From Sinohyriopsis cumingii (lineage: Eukaryota; Mollusca; Bivalvia; Unionida; Unionidae): a stretch of DNA of 64,000 nucleotides. The position numbers and the translations under genes are program-made. The stretch spans positions 49,238,355 to 49,302,354 of the forward strand of contig CM068830.1 of NCBI GenBank assembly GCA_028554795.2, in the 5' to 3' direction. The notes under the pieces were generated by a model. The model searched no databases, had not been told where the DNA came from, and was given only the letters and a program-made list of their open reading frames with translations. Each line of letters starts with the position of its first letter. The first letter of the stretch is position 1. Shown piece after piece: positions 26,301 to 39,445 of the stretch.

Positions 26301-28019
26301 GTGTTTTGATGCATAAAGTAAACACATTTCAGCATGATTATTTAAATAATTTAGGAAACTTTATTGAAAATAATTACCATGACCAACACCACGCGTGTAC
26401 CGGAAGTCAAATCTAAATGATGAATTTAGTGAGAAGGTCTAAATGAATAGTACTAGGAGCTCGCACTTAATTCATTCTAGGCAAGGTTTACGTGCCTTTA
26501 ACCGTAGGCTCAGTTGTCACCTACATTTCCAACGCATGTTTTTTTCGCATCAAACATCCGCTAGGATTCCAATTCCTACATCTAAACATCATTTCAAATA
26601 AATCACTGCAGATATTAAGTGGAAATAAAAGTGCAAACTCTTCTAAAACGTATGAAAATTTCATCATAAGCTTTGGTAATATCACAAAAAGAAACCCTTT
26701 GCAGCCCATCAATTGTAAAATATACAGAAACGATATTTTCTCAATTCTCACAAATGTTTAATTCTGCGAGACATTTGCGGAAAACGATTATGTAGTTTAA
26801 AGGTTAGATGCATGACATATAAGTCAAGTATTACACGGCACATGCAGCTCTGAAAATTCCTTGAAATTGAGAGGTTGTCTTAAAAGTTTCAAGTAATTTA
26901 TTTAAAACTTGAAGAGTCCTTGAATTTTTTAAATAATTTCTTGATATTTTCCTAAAACTCATTTAATTTATTCAAGGAAATAAAACATAATAATGAAATA
27001 AGACGTACTACTTTAAAATCCGAATTCTTGTTCTTTACGTACAAAAATAATGAATAAATAAATACACATAAGAAATGGGATATAATTGGGTGGATCAGAC
27101 GATATACGACACGGTTAGTTATCACATGGAGTAGCATCCCTCTTGTGTCGGGCTAATTAACTATGTTTTCTCTTTTTCATTTGTTCAGATTTACGTAGTG
27201 ATAAACAAAGTACATATACAGATAGTTAAATTTCAAGAAGAAAAATCTTGTGTGAAAGTCCTTGAAAACGTCTTGAGAAGTTCTTCAGGCAATAACGTTC
27301 TAGGTCTGTTATCGGTTTATGAGGATATGGTGGATAAAGGGGCGGGAAAGATGTTGGTGTGAAATAAATTGTTTTAAAGTGAACTTCAGATATTGCCGCC
27401 ACCCGACTCGTATCCAAATTACTGCTATTAATCGATAGTTGTGTGATATTATTGTGAAGGATCAAGGTTTCGTATCTTGAGATAGCTGGGAGCTCTTTAT
27501 ACTTTTTTCCATTTTCTTTAGAAGCACGTTACAAGCTTTATTACTTCTACTTGTATTCGTTTTGCAAACTGTCTAAGTTACTTTTCATCAAGGGCATATT
27601 TTATTCGGTCTTATTAAACGGGCATAAATTATATATTTTGGCACAGAACAAATAACATTTTAACTGGATCATTCAGTCGCTGATCAGCAGTTTGTACATT
27701 CTAATGCTTCTAGATAAAAATAAGAGTGAACGTTTTAAAATAAAGAAGCGGAAAATAATTCTTTACAAACGCTTTAAGGACAGTAAAAAATATTTTTTGG
27801 CTCCATTCCTTTCCCGAAAAGACTATTCCTCACAGGCGTAGTAAGAATTTATCAAAATACATGCAGGATGATAGACGTGATAAGCAATCACTGTCTGAGA
27901 AACAAAAAAGTGAAATGACAGGAAAAAAGAGATATAGCGAATTAAAGAATGCATTTGAGCAGAGGCATATATCATACGCCATCTATCTGATTGGAGCGAT
28001 CAAATGGATCGTTTAATAC
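23351..28019. other. Host intergenic sequence, no gene seen
   Basis: A+T-rich with an AGT-rich microsatellite near 24,680-24,745. Frames are short and unrecognised. Nothing else is supported. Confidence 0.5.
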
Positions 28020-30610
28020 TCTAAAACTGAAGTCTGAGGCTGAATATAAGTCCCTTGATTAAATACTGTAAAAAAAAAAAAAGGTTGAGGATGAATAGAA
28101 TAATTCATTGATTTTATACTCTAAAAAATAAGAATAAGGCTGAATATACTAGTCCATTTATTTTATGCTCTAAAATATAAGACTGATATTGAATATAAAA
28201 GTCCATTGATTATATACGCTAAAATACAAGACTGAGAATGAATACCCGTATAGCATTCCATTGAGTATACTCCAAAACATAAGACCGAGGCTGAATATAC
28301 AAATCCAATGATTATATACTCTAAGAGAGAAGACTGCGGTTGAATATAGTAGTCCATTGATTATATACTCTAAAAGACATAACTGCGGTTGAATATGATA
28401 GTCCATTGATTATATACTCTAGACCTAAAATATGATACTGAGGATGAATAGAAAAGTCCATTGATTAATTACTCTAAAACAGAGGAATGAGGAGTCAAGT
28501 GATTACTACTCCAAAGGAGAAGACTGAGCTGAATATAAAAATCCATTGATTATATACTCTAAAAGAGAAGACAGCGGCTGAATATAAAAATCCATTAATT
28601 ATGTACTATAAAAGAGAAGACAGCGGCTGAATATAAAGTCCATTGATTATGTACTATGAAAGAGAAGACAGCGGCTGAATATAAAGTCCATTGATTATGT
28701 ACTCGAGGAATAAACTATAATACTGAGGATGAATACAACAGTCCACTGATGAATTACTCTAAAACAGAAGACTGGGGCTGAATATAATAGTTTAGTAACA
28801 GTTTAGTGATTACTACTCCAAAGGAGAAGACTGAGGCTGAATGTAATAGTTTAGTGATTACTACTCCAAAGGAGAAGACTGGGGATGAATATAAGAGTTA
28901 AGTTGTTACTACTCCAAAGGAGAAGACTGAAGACTGGGGCTGAAGATAATAGTGTAGTGATTACTATTCCAAAGGAGAAAACTGAGACTGAATATGACAG
29001 TTTAGTGATTACTACTCCATAAAGGGAAGACTGAGGCTGCATATAATAGTTTAGTGATTACTACTCCAAAGGAGAAGACTGTGGATGAATATAACAGCTA
29101 AGTTGTTACTACTCCAAAGGAGAAGACTGAAGACTGGGTCTGAATATAATAGGTTAGTAACAGTTTAGTGATTACTACTCCAAAGGAGAAGACGGAAGAC
29201 TGGGGGTGAATATAATAATGTAGTGATTACTACTTCAAAGGAGAAGACTGAATTCTGGGGTTCAATATAATAGGTCAGTAATAGTTTAGTGATTACTATT
29301 CCAAAGGAGAAGACGGAAGACTGGGGCTGAATATAAGACTGCAGTGATTACTACTCCAAAGGAGAAGACTGAAGACTGGGGCTGAGTATAATAGGTTAGT
29401 AACAGTTTAGTGATCATTACTCCAAAGGAGAAAACTGAGGCTGAATGTAATAGTTTAGTGATTACTACTCCAAAGGAGAAGACTGGGGATGAATAAAACA
29501 GTTAAGTTGTTACTACTCCAAAGGAGAAGACTGAAGACTGGGGCTGAATATAATAGTGTAGTGATTACTACTCCAAAGGAGAAGACAGAAGACTGGGGCT
29601 GAATATAATAGGTTAGTAGCATTTTAGTGATTACTACTCCAAAGGAGAAGACTGAGGCTGAATGTAATAGTTTAGTGATTACTACTCCAAAGTAGAAGAC
29701 TGAAGTCTGGGGCTGAATATAATAGGATAGTAACAGTTTAGTGATTACTACACCAAAGGAGAAGACTGGGGATGAATATAACAGTTAAGTTGTTACTACT
29801 CCAAAGGAGAAGACTGAAGCTGAATGTAATAGTTTAGTGATTACTACTCCAAAGGAGAAGACTGGGGATGAATATAACAGTTAAGTTGTTACTACTCCAA
29901 AGGAGAAGACTGAAGACTGGGGCTGAATACAATAGAGTAAGTAGTGATTCCTACTCCAAACAAGAAAACTAAAGACTGGGGATGAATCTAATAGGTTAGT
30001 AGCATTTTAGTGATTACTACTCCAAAGTAGAAGACTGAAGTCTGGGGCTGAATATAATAGTTTAGTAAGAGTTTAGTGATTACTACTCCAAAGGAGAAGA
30101 CGGAAGACTGGGGCTCAATATAATAGTGTAGTGATTACGACTCCAAAGGAGAAGACTGAAGACTGGGGCTGAATATAATAGGTTAGTAACAGTTTAGTGA
30201 TTACTACTCCAAAGGACAAGACTGAGGCTGAATGTAATAGTTTAGCGATTACTACTCCAAAGCAGAAGATTGAAGACTGGGGCTGAATATAATAGGTTAG
30301 TAGCAGCTTTGTGATTACTACTCCAAAGGAGAAGAATGAAGACCGGGGCTGAATATAATAGTTTAGTAAGAGTGTAGTGATTACTACTCCAAAGGAGAAG
30401 ACTGAGCCTGAATGTAACAGTTTAGTGACATACTACTCCAAAGCAGAAGACTGAATAATGGGGCTGAATATAATAGGTTAGTCACAGTTTAGTGATTACT
30501 ACTCCAAAGAAGAAGACTGAAGTCTGGGGCTGAATATAATAGTGTAGTAAGAGTTTAGTGATTACTACTCCAAAGGAGAAGACTGGGGCTGAATATAACA
30601 GTTCAATGAT
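28020..30610. repeat. 2.6-kb degenerate minisatellite array
   Basis: Built from units around gtttagtgattactactccaa, aggagaagactg and aggctgaatataatag. Unit length varies (roughly 40-60 bp) because short modules are added or lost. The left third (to about 28,700) uses a diverged tccattgattatatactcta version; the right two thirds use the ttagtgattactactcc version. No frame survives the array. Confidence 0.95.
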
Positions 30611-33600
30611 TAAATGCGTGTTCTAATTGTAGGTGTTTGCTAGGTCTACAGCTTCTACGTGCTTTTAACTGCACTTTAGTTCTAGTACCTACAACAACTG
30701 AAAAGCGATGAAGAGTTTGACAATGATAAACCGTCTACTCCTAATTGGTTCGAAATCAGCTTATTTTCTCAGGATTTGTGTGGACGTTTCATATTCTCTC
30801 TTAGTCCGTGTCTCAGGTGATATACATGTATTTCTTCTTGCGACCGAAGAGCATCAAAGTGGCCTGGCGCTTATAACACTGGTGGTGTTGGGGGTGGGGG
30901 TGGGTGGTAAGTCTAAAAGAACGGCAGAATTATATGTTACTAAAACGCATTTTCTGGATGCAAGAGAAACTGGACGAAGAGTGGACTGATAACCAACTAC
31001 ACTCGTCTCGACCATCAATAAAGAAGCATTTCCTATAGCGTCAATTCTGTCACCATACAATATTTCCGTTAAAATGGGCTGCATGTAATTCAGTTATTGC
31101 AATATATAATCTTTGCTGTTTATAGTACTTTTATGGAAGTTTATTATTACTGGGACATTGCTGTTGTAAAAAAAATAAAACTGTTAGAAGCCTCTAGTCC
31201 AAATTAAAGAAAAGTATTTGTGTAATAAACCGTTTAGGAGCCAATATTCCAAATAAAAAAATATATATTTTTGAATGTTATTATGGACTATGGATAAATT
31301 TACAGAGTCTAAAATACAATGCAAACCAAGAAATCATTATTTGACAGTGTTCACATCATTCCCCAACATAGTACCAGGGCTTGGGAAATAACAATATCGT
31401 TAATAACAGACAATAAAGCTTCAAAAAGAAAAACTGTTCAAAATACTCTTTCCAGTTCTGATGTACGTCCAAACAGCTATGTCAGTGACATATTTGGGTG
31501 TTTTACGTTAGAAATTTGTTTTAATTTTTTAAACTTAAGATCTTGCATAACCTCTGCTCATGAGTGTGGAAGTAATTTAGAAGACGTAAAACGTATTTAT
31601 GATAAATAACGGGTTTATCGGAGACCAAGGTGTATTTTAATGTTCTGTGAATAAAACAGTTTCTAGGAACTACAAAGCTGAATGAAGAAATGGCAAAACC
31701 TAACTTTGACGAGACTTAAACATGTGTACGGAATAAATTCCTCTCATAACTCGTTATGTCCGGTAAATAGTGTCGGTGATTTTTCTGTACGACATTTTCT
31801 TTGAAATAGTTATTAAGGTTTGACCCACCCGGCAAATAGATATGGAAGTATGAATCACAATTCTGTCGCATTAATCCATGCATGTCTGATGCATACACGG
31901 CAATATCTTCAAATGGACTTGACTACACCCCCCCCCCCACTGAAATACCCAAAAACCAGGTCGTCATTCTCTTTGTTTTTGTTCTTTTGTTGTATGGTTT
32001 TCAGGAGCGAATATAAAATAATATTATGAAAAAGAAACGATAATCACCTCAATATTTTTTTTTTAGTTTTGAATTTCTGTTATATTTGGTACGCGTTTAG
32101 CATGAAAAAAATAATAAGAAAATAATTGTAGGCTTGATTATAAAATTTACAAATGCAGCTAATGCCATTTAAAAAAAAATGATTTTAATGTAAACTTATT
32201 ATTTCACTCTATTTACTTATTAATCTCTTATAATTCATTGATACACCATAATCGGAGATATATCCAAATAAAGGCATTTTATAAATGAAAAACTAAATTA
32301 AATGAGATATAAAATCGGAGATTGAAAAATTCAGTGGACACTCTCGGTCCAAATGAAAAGAAGGCAATACACTTCGTACCTTTGAATCACTGGATTGTTG
32401 ATCAAAAATCTGAAAAGTAAATGTTCGATTTTTAAAAATTGTGATCAGATATCTTATCTTCTAAAATATGTAATTCCAAATTTTGACCAAAATCTAAAAC
32501 ATGAGCATTTAATTATTTAGATTTTGACCAAACTTCTACAAATCATTAAAACTAACTAAATTTATGAATAAGGGATCTCTACAGTTGATTACTTGCTGAC
32601 TGGTTTTGCACATAGCGTAGTCTGATGCCATTGTAAATAATGCGTCTCTGTGACTCATGATTGTGTGCGCGTTATATTTGGTAGCATGAAATATATCAAA
32701 TAACAAGAAAATAAGCACAGGCTTCAATTTCGTATAAAATGTAACTAATGCAGCTAATGCCATCGAAAAACTGTAAACTTTTTATCTAACTCTAGTTACT
32801 AATTGATCTATAATATTTCATTGATACGCCATAATAGGAGATATGACCAAACAAATGCATTTTGAAAATGCAAGAAAAACTATCAATGGGAATATCAAAT
32901 GAGAGATTGGAAATAGCCCATGGGCACTCGGTCCTAATGAAAAGAAGACAATATACTGCGTATCTTTTAATCACTGGGTTGTTAATTAAATCTCTAAAAA
33001 GTAAATGTTCGAATTTTTAAAAACATTTGATCAGATATTTAAACTTCTAAAATTTGAAATGCTAAATTTTACCCAAAATCTAAAAGAAGAACATTTAGTT
33101 ATTTAGATTTTTACCAAACCTCTACAAAGTATTTAAAAATAATTAAATATATACATATAGGGTCTCTAAGGGTGACAACTTGCTCACTGGTTTTACATAT
33201 ACACGTCTCCCAAAAGTTTCCGTTTTTTTTCCGGAGATTTTTTAGGCCTGCATATAATGTAGACTCATGCCACTGTAACTAATGCGTCTAGGATTGCGTG
33301 TGTGTTGACGAGAGAGAGAGAGAGAGAGAGAGTCTTACAGTGTTCTAAAATCTCAGTGAGATTCTTCTTTCATTGCAAATTAAAACATTCGATGGGTGAA
33401 AGGATCGACACTTCTTTGTGTACTGTAGTCATATTTTAATATTGAACACTTCGATGGTTTGTTGCCAGCTTAATCATTGTTTTGTGCGTTACTACGGGTG
33501 GGCGGAACATAGCCGATAGGCTGGTTATTGACATTATTGAAGACTTTTGGGAAAGCTATATTCCTGTACCCCAACAAACGTAAGAACCAGTTGACACTCC

Positions 33601-34185
33601 CACGTGATTCGGAAGTATCTGGACATAGATTCGTTCCATTGTATTGTTTCCACACATTTACGTGACAATTAAAAGCAATCTGTTTCAAAATAAATTTATC
33701 AGTACATTGAGAAAACGATTTAATGCATCATTCGTTTATATTTAGTCTGTTTTTCATCAATAACATTGCCGAAATTAAAATGCTAAATAATTGCAAGAGA
33801 TAGTTTTGCCTAGAATTATGAATGAAAGATAACTACAACAATACAATATCATCTTATTTTAAAATATAAATTTTAAGATTTATTGGACGCAACCACTGCA
33901 TTTAGAGTAGAAAATCGGACAGTTTGAAGGTTAATATGGTTTCTATGTTTAACGAAAATGCGATCAAAAGCTAGATTCTAGACGTCAAATGAACAGAGAT
34001 TTCAAATGTAATTTAAACGTATTGTCAATCTGTGTTCGTACTTGTATTCTTTATTGTTCTATCCAACTCAGTTCCAGTCTATCTTTCCTTTTGACATAGA
34101 GCCATTATTTCCGTATTTGTTAAATGTTTTGAACGGTCCTTGGAAACTTTTATCAAATTTCCTATTTTCATTTTAATTTTCTTCT
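30611..34185. other. Host intergenic sequence, no gene seen
   Basis: No gene is supported. Segments near 32,030-32,560 and 32,680-33,200 resemble each other (agcatgaaa..aataa..aaaataag, tgatacnccataatnggagatat, cactcggtcc, gaaaagaaggcaatac), which indicates an old tandem duplication of about 600-650 bp. A GA microsatellite lies at 33,311-33,332. Confidence 0.5.
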
Positions 34186-34189
34186 CACA

Positions 34190-34940
34190 TCGCATTAAAT
34201 AACTAGTATGCTGTTTTTCACATCGCATTAAATAACTAGTATGCTGTTTTACACATCGCATTAAATAACTAGTAAGCTGTTTTTCACATCGTATTAAATA
34301 ACTAGTCTCTAAAGTGCAATGTGACTAAAAGTTGAGCACTTTGAAAGAAATCTGAGGAATTTCTGAAATAACTAGTATGCTGTTTTTCACATCGCATTAA
34401 AAAAACTAGTATGCTGTTTTTCCACATCGCATTAAATAACTGGTATTATGTTTTTCACATCGCATTAAAAAACTAGTATGCTGTTTTTCACATCACATTA
34501 AATAACTAGCATGCTGTTTTACACATCGCATTAAATAACTAGTATGCTGTTTTTCACATCGCATTAAATAACTAGTATGCTGTTTTACGCATCGCATTAA
34601 ATCACTAGTATGCTGTTTTACACATCGCATTAAATAACCAGTATGCTGTTTTTCCACATTGCATTAAATAACTGGTATTATGTTTTTCACATCGCATTAA
34701 ATAATTAGTATGCTGTTTTACACATCGCATTAAATAACTAGTATGCTGTTTTTCACATCTTTATTAAATAACTAGTATGCTGTTTTTCCACGTCGCATTA
34801 AATAACTGGTATTATGTTTTTCACATCGCATTAAAAACTTGTATGCTGTTTTTCACATCGCATTAAATAACTAGTATGCTGTTTTTCACATTGGATTTAA
34901 AAACTAGTATGCTGTTTTTCACATCGTATTTTATAAAGTA
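34190..34940. repeat. 33-bp minisatellite, about 20 copies in two blocks
   Basis: Unit of about 33 bp: acatcgcattaaataact plus agtatgctgtttttc. The array is split near 34,306-34,365 by about 60 bp of unrelated sequence and then resumes. Confidence 0.95.
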
Positions 34941-35521
34941 ATATTTAATTGCGGTTGAAAATTCACATGAATCGTAAAGTTCGAATACATTTGACCAAGG
35001 TGATACAAAAACAGTTTATGACATAAAATGATAAATATAATAAGTAAAACAAGTAACATTTACCGTCTTCCTATCGATTTATATCTACTTCATGAAAAAA
35101 GGAAAAGATGGTAGAACGATGACAAAATACGAAGTATATTTTAAGGGAACTGGGTTTTTTGGTGAAATTTCACTAAACCGTATCTTGTGGTACGAGATCG
35201 CAAAATTTCTAGCACAATGCTTACAAGCTTTGGAATTTGTCATGGCAATTAAAGTTAATCAACGTTATATTTTTTTCAGATAGCTTATGTCTTTAATTAT
35301 ACAATAATGTCGTGCGGTTTATACGTGTCTGTTACTGTGCGTAAGAATTACGTCTTGACATACGAAAGAAGAAATGGAGCAGAGAAGGAAGAGAAAAACA
35401 AAAACTAAAATAAAGAAAGTGAAGAACATTTTGCTACATATCGAGACGGTTGTTTCATGATAGTAAGCAATCCGTGTGAAATTACGCGAACTCTTGTTAT
35501 ATTTTGGACTAAATTTAATGT

Positions 35522-35522
35522 A

Positions 35523-35564
<42 letters not shown>
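35522..35564. repeat. (ATT)n microsatellite
   Basis: About 14 ATT units. Confidence 0.95.
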
Positions 35565-36091
35565 TTATATTTTTTTGGTATGATGATTCAGGTAAGAAAG
35601 TCACAGGAAAAAGTCACAATTATTAACTACTAATTATACTAATTTTTATTTAATACAAGTTAAATTGAAATTAATTTTTGCTTATAATCTAATAGCTTTA
35701 TTATGAAAACCATTTTGTAATCTATGAACCTGTTGAAACACTTACTTTATCGTTAACCAAAGTTCATATAAATGATAAATTAAAACACAAAACAAAAAAA
35801 AAGTGTATTCAGGGCTGAACAAATCCTCAACACTATATTTTCTGCAAATTTTATACTCGGTACATTACGTATACCGGCATCTTTATGTAACTTTTATGTG
35901 TACCTCATGCCTTTACTACATCAGTTCATTCATGTATGAATCCTTAATATTGAATCCTGTACAACATTATTTTTTCATCTGAACTTACTGGTGACCTTTT
36001 TCCTTACGTAAAAGCGACTTTATACCAGAGACCTTTTTACCTGTGAAGTTTTGTCCGTTTCCCGGTATCATTGCATGTTACGTAAGGTATC

Positions 36092-36137
<46 letters not shown>
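36092..36137. repeat. (TG)n microsatellite
   Basis: About 23 TG units. Confidence 0.96.
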
Positions 36138-36140
<3 letters not shown>

Positions 36141-36754
36141 CTGCTCTGAAAAGATTGTTCCTTATCCCCAAAATATATATCACACTGATAACTGAATGCG
36201 GTATAAGACAACTATGAAGACACAGGAAATGGCTTTACTGACCTTGTATTTCCTTCTGCGATCTAAGCGGTCTCAATTTAAAAATAAAAATAAAGTTCAG
36301 AGGTGAAAGGCACTTAAAGAAATACTCTTTTCCCAAAGGTCAAATTAATCCGATTTCAAACGCAGACTTTCAATTCTGGACAACGATATCCTCGTATACT
36401 TTTTTTCAGAGCATAAAGCTATTTTTGGATCGTGAAAAATTCCCAGCACATTACCCAAAATAGATTAGAGTCCCGTATGCATACATATGTCAGTGATCGA
36501 GTTTTAATGGTAAACATTGGTCAGATTCACAGTTCACACTGCTGGGTTAATAGGCGTGAAAATTGCTGAGTGTCCCATTCACTCATTAGACATTAGATTA
36601 TGATACGGTACCATCAAACCTCCTTCTCATCCCAGTGTAAATGTGAAAATCCATGCTCTAAATCTTAATTTGCATCTTTATTGACTCTCTTCCTCACTGT
36701 GTAACAAATACATTGTACTTAATGTCTTAGTTGTTGTCATATCTACACACCCAT

Positions 36755-36757
<3 letters not shown>

Positions 36758-36840
<83 letters not shown>
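36758..36840. repeat. Compound microsatellite (TA)n-(GA)n
   Basis: About 22 TA units run directly into about 19 GA units. Confidence 0.96.
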
Positions 36841-36845
<5 letters not shown>

Positions 36846-37064
36846 AAGTCGCTGTGGAAAGTAACCTAAATTCAAACAGTCATCCAGGAAAGAATAACTA
36901 ATAAAGACTCGCTTTGTGTAGCATTGGGCGAAACTATGCTTCACTTGAAGATAAATTTGAAATGTAGTGAAAATCGAGGTTTTGCCTTTCTTTAAAAAAC
37001 CCACAAAACACTCTCTAAAACAAAGAGCAAACAGTACAACATTGAAATTTAATTTAATTCTAAA

Positions 37065-38835
37065 ATAGAGTGAAATGTTCACAGGGCAATATATGTAGGT
37101 ATTATCATCTATATACAGAGTGAAATGTTCAGAGGACAGTGCATGTGGGTATTATCATCTATATACAGAGTGAAATGTTCAAAGGACAAGGTATGTGGGT
37201 ATTATCATCTATACAAAGAGTGAAATGTTCACAGGACAAGGTATGTGACAATGCATGTGGGTATTATCATCTATACACAGAGTGAAATGTTCACAGGACA
37301 ATGTATGTTGGTATTATCATCTATACACAGAGTGAAATGTTCACAGAACAAGGTATGTGGGTATTATCATCTATACACAAAGTGAAATGTTCACATGACA
37401 ATGTATGTGGGTATTATCATCTATACACAGAGTGAAATGTTCACAGGACAATGTATGTGTGTATTATTATCTATACACAGAGTGAAATGTTCACAGAACA
37501 AGGTATGTGGGTATTATCATCTATACAAAGAGTGAAATGTTCACAGGACAAGGTATGTGACAATGTATGTGGGTACTATCATCTATATACAGAGTGAAAT
37601 GTTCACAGGACAAGGTATATGGGTATTATCATCTATACATGAAGTGAAATGTTCACAGGACAGTGCATGTGGGTATTATCATCTATACACAGAGTGAAAT
37701 GTTCACAGGACAATGTATGTGGGAATTATCATCTATACACAGAGTGAAATGTTCACAGGACAATGTATGTGTGTATTATTATCTATACACAGAGTGAAAT
37801 GTTTACAGGACAAGATATGTGGGTATTATCATCTCTACACAGAGTGAAATGTTCACAGGACAAGATATATGGGTATTATCATCTATATACAGAGTGAAAT
37901 GTTCACAGGACAAGGTATGCAGGTATTATCATCTATATATAGAGTGAAATGTTCACAGGACAAGGTATGTGGGTATTATCATCTATACACAGAGTGAAAT
38001 GTTCACAGGACAGTGTATGTGGGTATTTTCATCTATACACAGTGAAATGTTCACAGGACAAGGTATGTGGGTATTATCATCTATATACAGAGTGAAATGT
38101 TCACAGGACAAGGTATATGGGTATTATCATCTATATATAGAGTGAAATGTTCACAGGACAAGGTATGTGGGTATTATCATCTATACACAGAGTGAAATGT
38201 TCACAGGACAATGTATGTGTGTATTATTATCTATACACAGAGTGAAATGTTCACAGGACAAGGTATGTGGGTATTATCATCTCTACACAGAGTGAAATGT
38301 TCACAGGACAAAGTATATGGGTATTATCATCTATATACAGAGTGAAATGTTCACAGGACAAGGTATGCAGGTATTATCATCTATATATAGAGTGAAATGT
38401 TCACAGGACAATGTATGTGTGTATTATTATCTATACACAGAGTGAAATGTTCACAGGACAAGGTATGTGGGTATTATCATCTCTACACAGAGTGAAATGT
38501 TCACAGGACAAAGTATATGGGTATTATCATCTATATACAGAGTGAAATGTTCACAGGACAAGGTATGCAGGTATTATCATCTATATATAGAGTGAAATGT
38601 TCACAGGACAAGATATGTGGGTATTATCATCTATACACAGAGTGAAATGTTCACAGGACAATGTATGTGGGTATTATCATCTATACACAGTGAAATGTTC
38701 ACAGGACAAGGTATGTGGGTATTATCTTTTATACAAAGAGTGAAATGTTTCCTGTACAGCGTATGTATTTATAATCTTCGATATACAGAGTGAAACGTGT
38801 ACAGGAGAAGGTATGTAGGTATAATCTTTGATTTA
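37065..38835. repeat. 50-bp minisatellite, about 35 copies, with higher-order structure
   Basis: Monomer of 50 bp beginning agagtgaaatgttcacagga and ending gtattatcatctatacac. Bases 38201-38400 and 38401-38600 are identical four-monomer blocks. A related four-monomer block occurs around 37,741-37,950. Edge monomers near 38,730-38,830 are diverged, as expected for array margins. Confidence 0.97.
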
Positions 38836-38924
38836 CTTTTTATGCCACCGCTGCAATAACACGAGAATTTTGTCGTGGAAAGATAACACAAAATCTATTT
38901 AACTTAAAGCTATGCAATTTGACA

Positions 38925-39445
38925 GGCTATATCATAGACATAAGTGGATGACATACTATATCATGGTCATTAGAGGATGGCATGCTATATCATGGTCATT
39001 AGAGGATTGCATGCTATATCATGGTCATTAGAGGATGGAATGCTATATCATGGTCATTAGAGGATGGAATGCTATATAAAGGTTATTAGAGGATGACATA
39101 CAATATCATGGTTATACGAGGATCGCATGCGATATCATGGTCATTAGAGGATGGCGTGCTATATCATGGTCATTAGAGGATAGCATGCTATATCATGGTC
39201 ATTAGAGGATGGCATGCTATATCATTGTCCTTAGAGGATGGAATGCTAAATCATGGCCATTAGAGGATGACATACAATATCACGGTCATACGAGGATGAC
39301 GTGCTATGTCATGGTCATAAGTGGATGGCATCCTATATCATGGTAACAAGAAGATGTCATGTTATATCATGGTCATAAGTGGATGACATGCGATATCATG
39401 GTCATAAGTGGAGGACAAGCTATATCATGGTCGTATGTCGATGGC
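38925..39445. repeat. ~30-bp minisatellite, about 17 copies
   Basis: Unit catgctatatcatggtcat plus tagaggatgg, 29-30 bp, with diverged copies at both edges. It starts about 100 bp after the 50-bp array. Confidence 0.95.

Larger units (their letters stand above)
34941..37060. other. Host intergenic sequence with microsatellites, no gene seen
   Basis: No supported gene. The stretch holds the ATT, TG, TA and GA microsatellites listed separately. Confidence 0.5.

Noticed and set aside
34190..34940. CRISPR-like appearance of regularly spaced repeats (also at 37-39 kb)
   Set aside because: Units are contiguous tandem repeats without unique spacers, in animal DNA.
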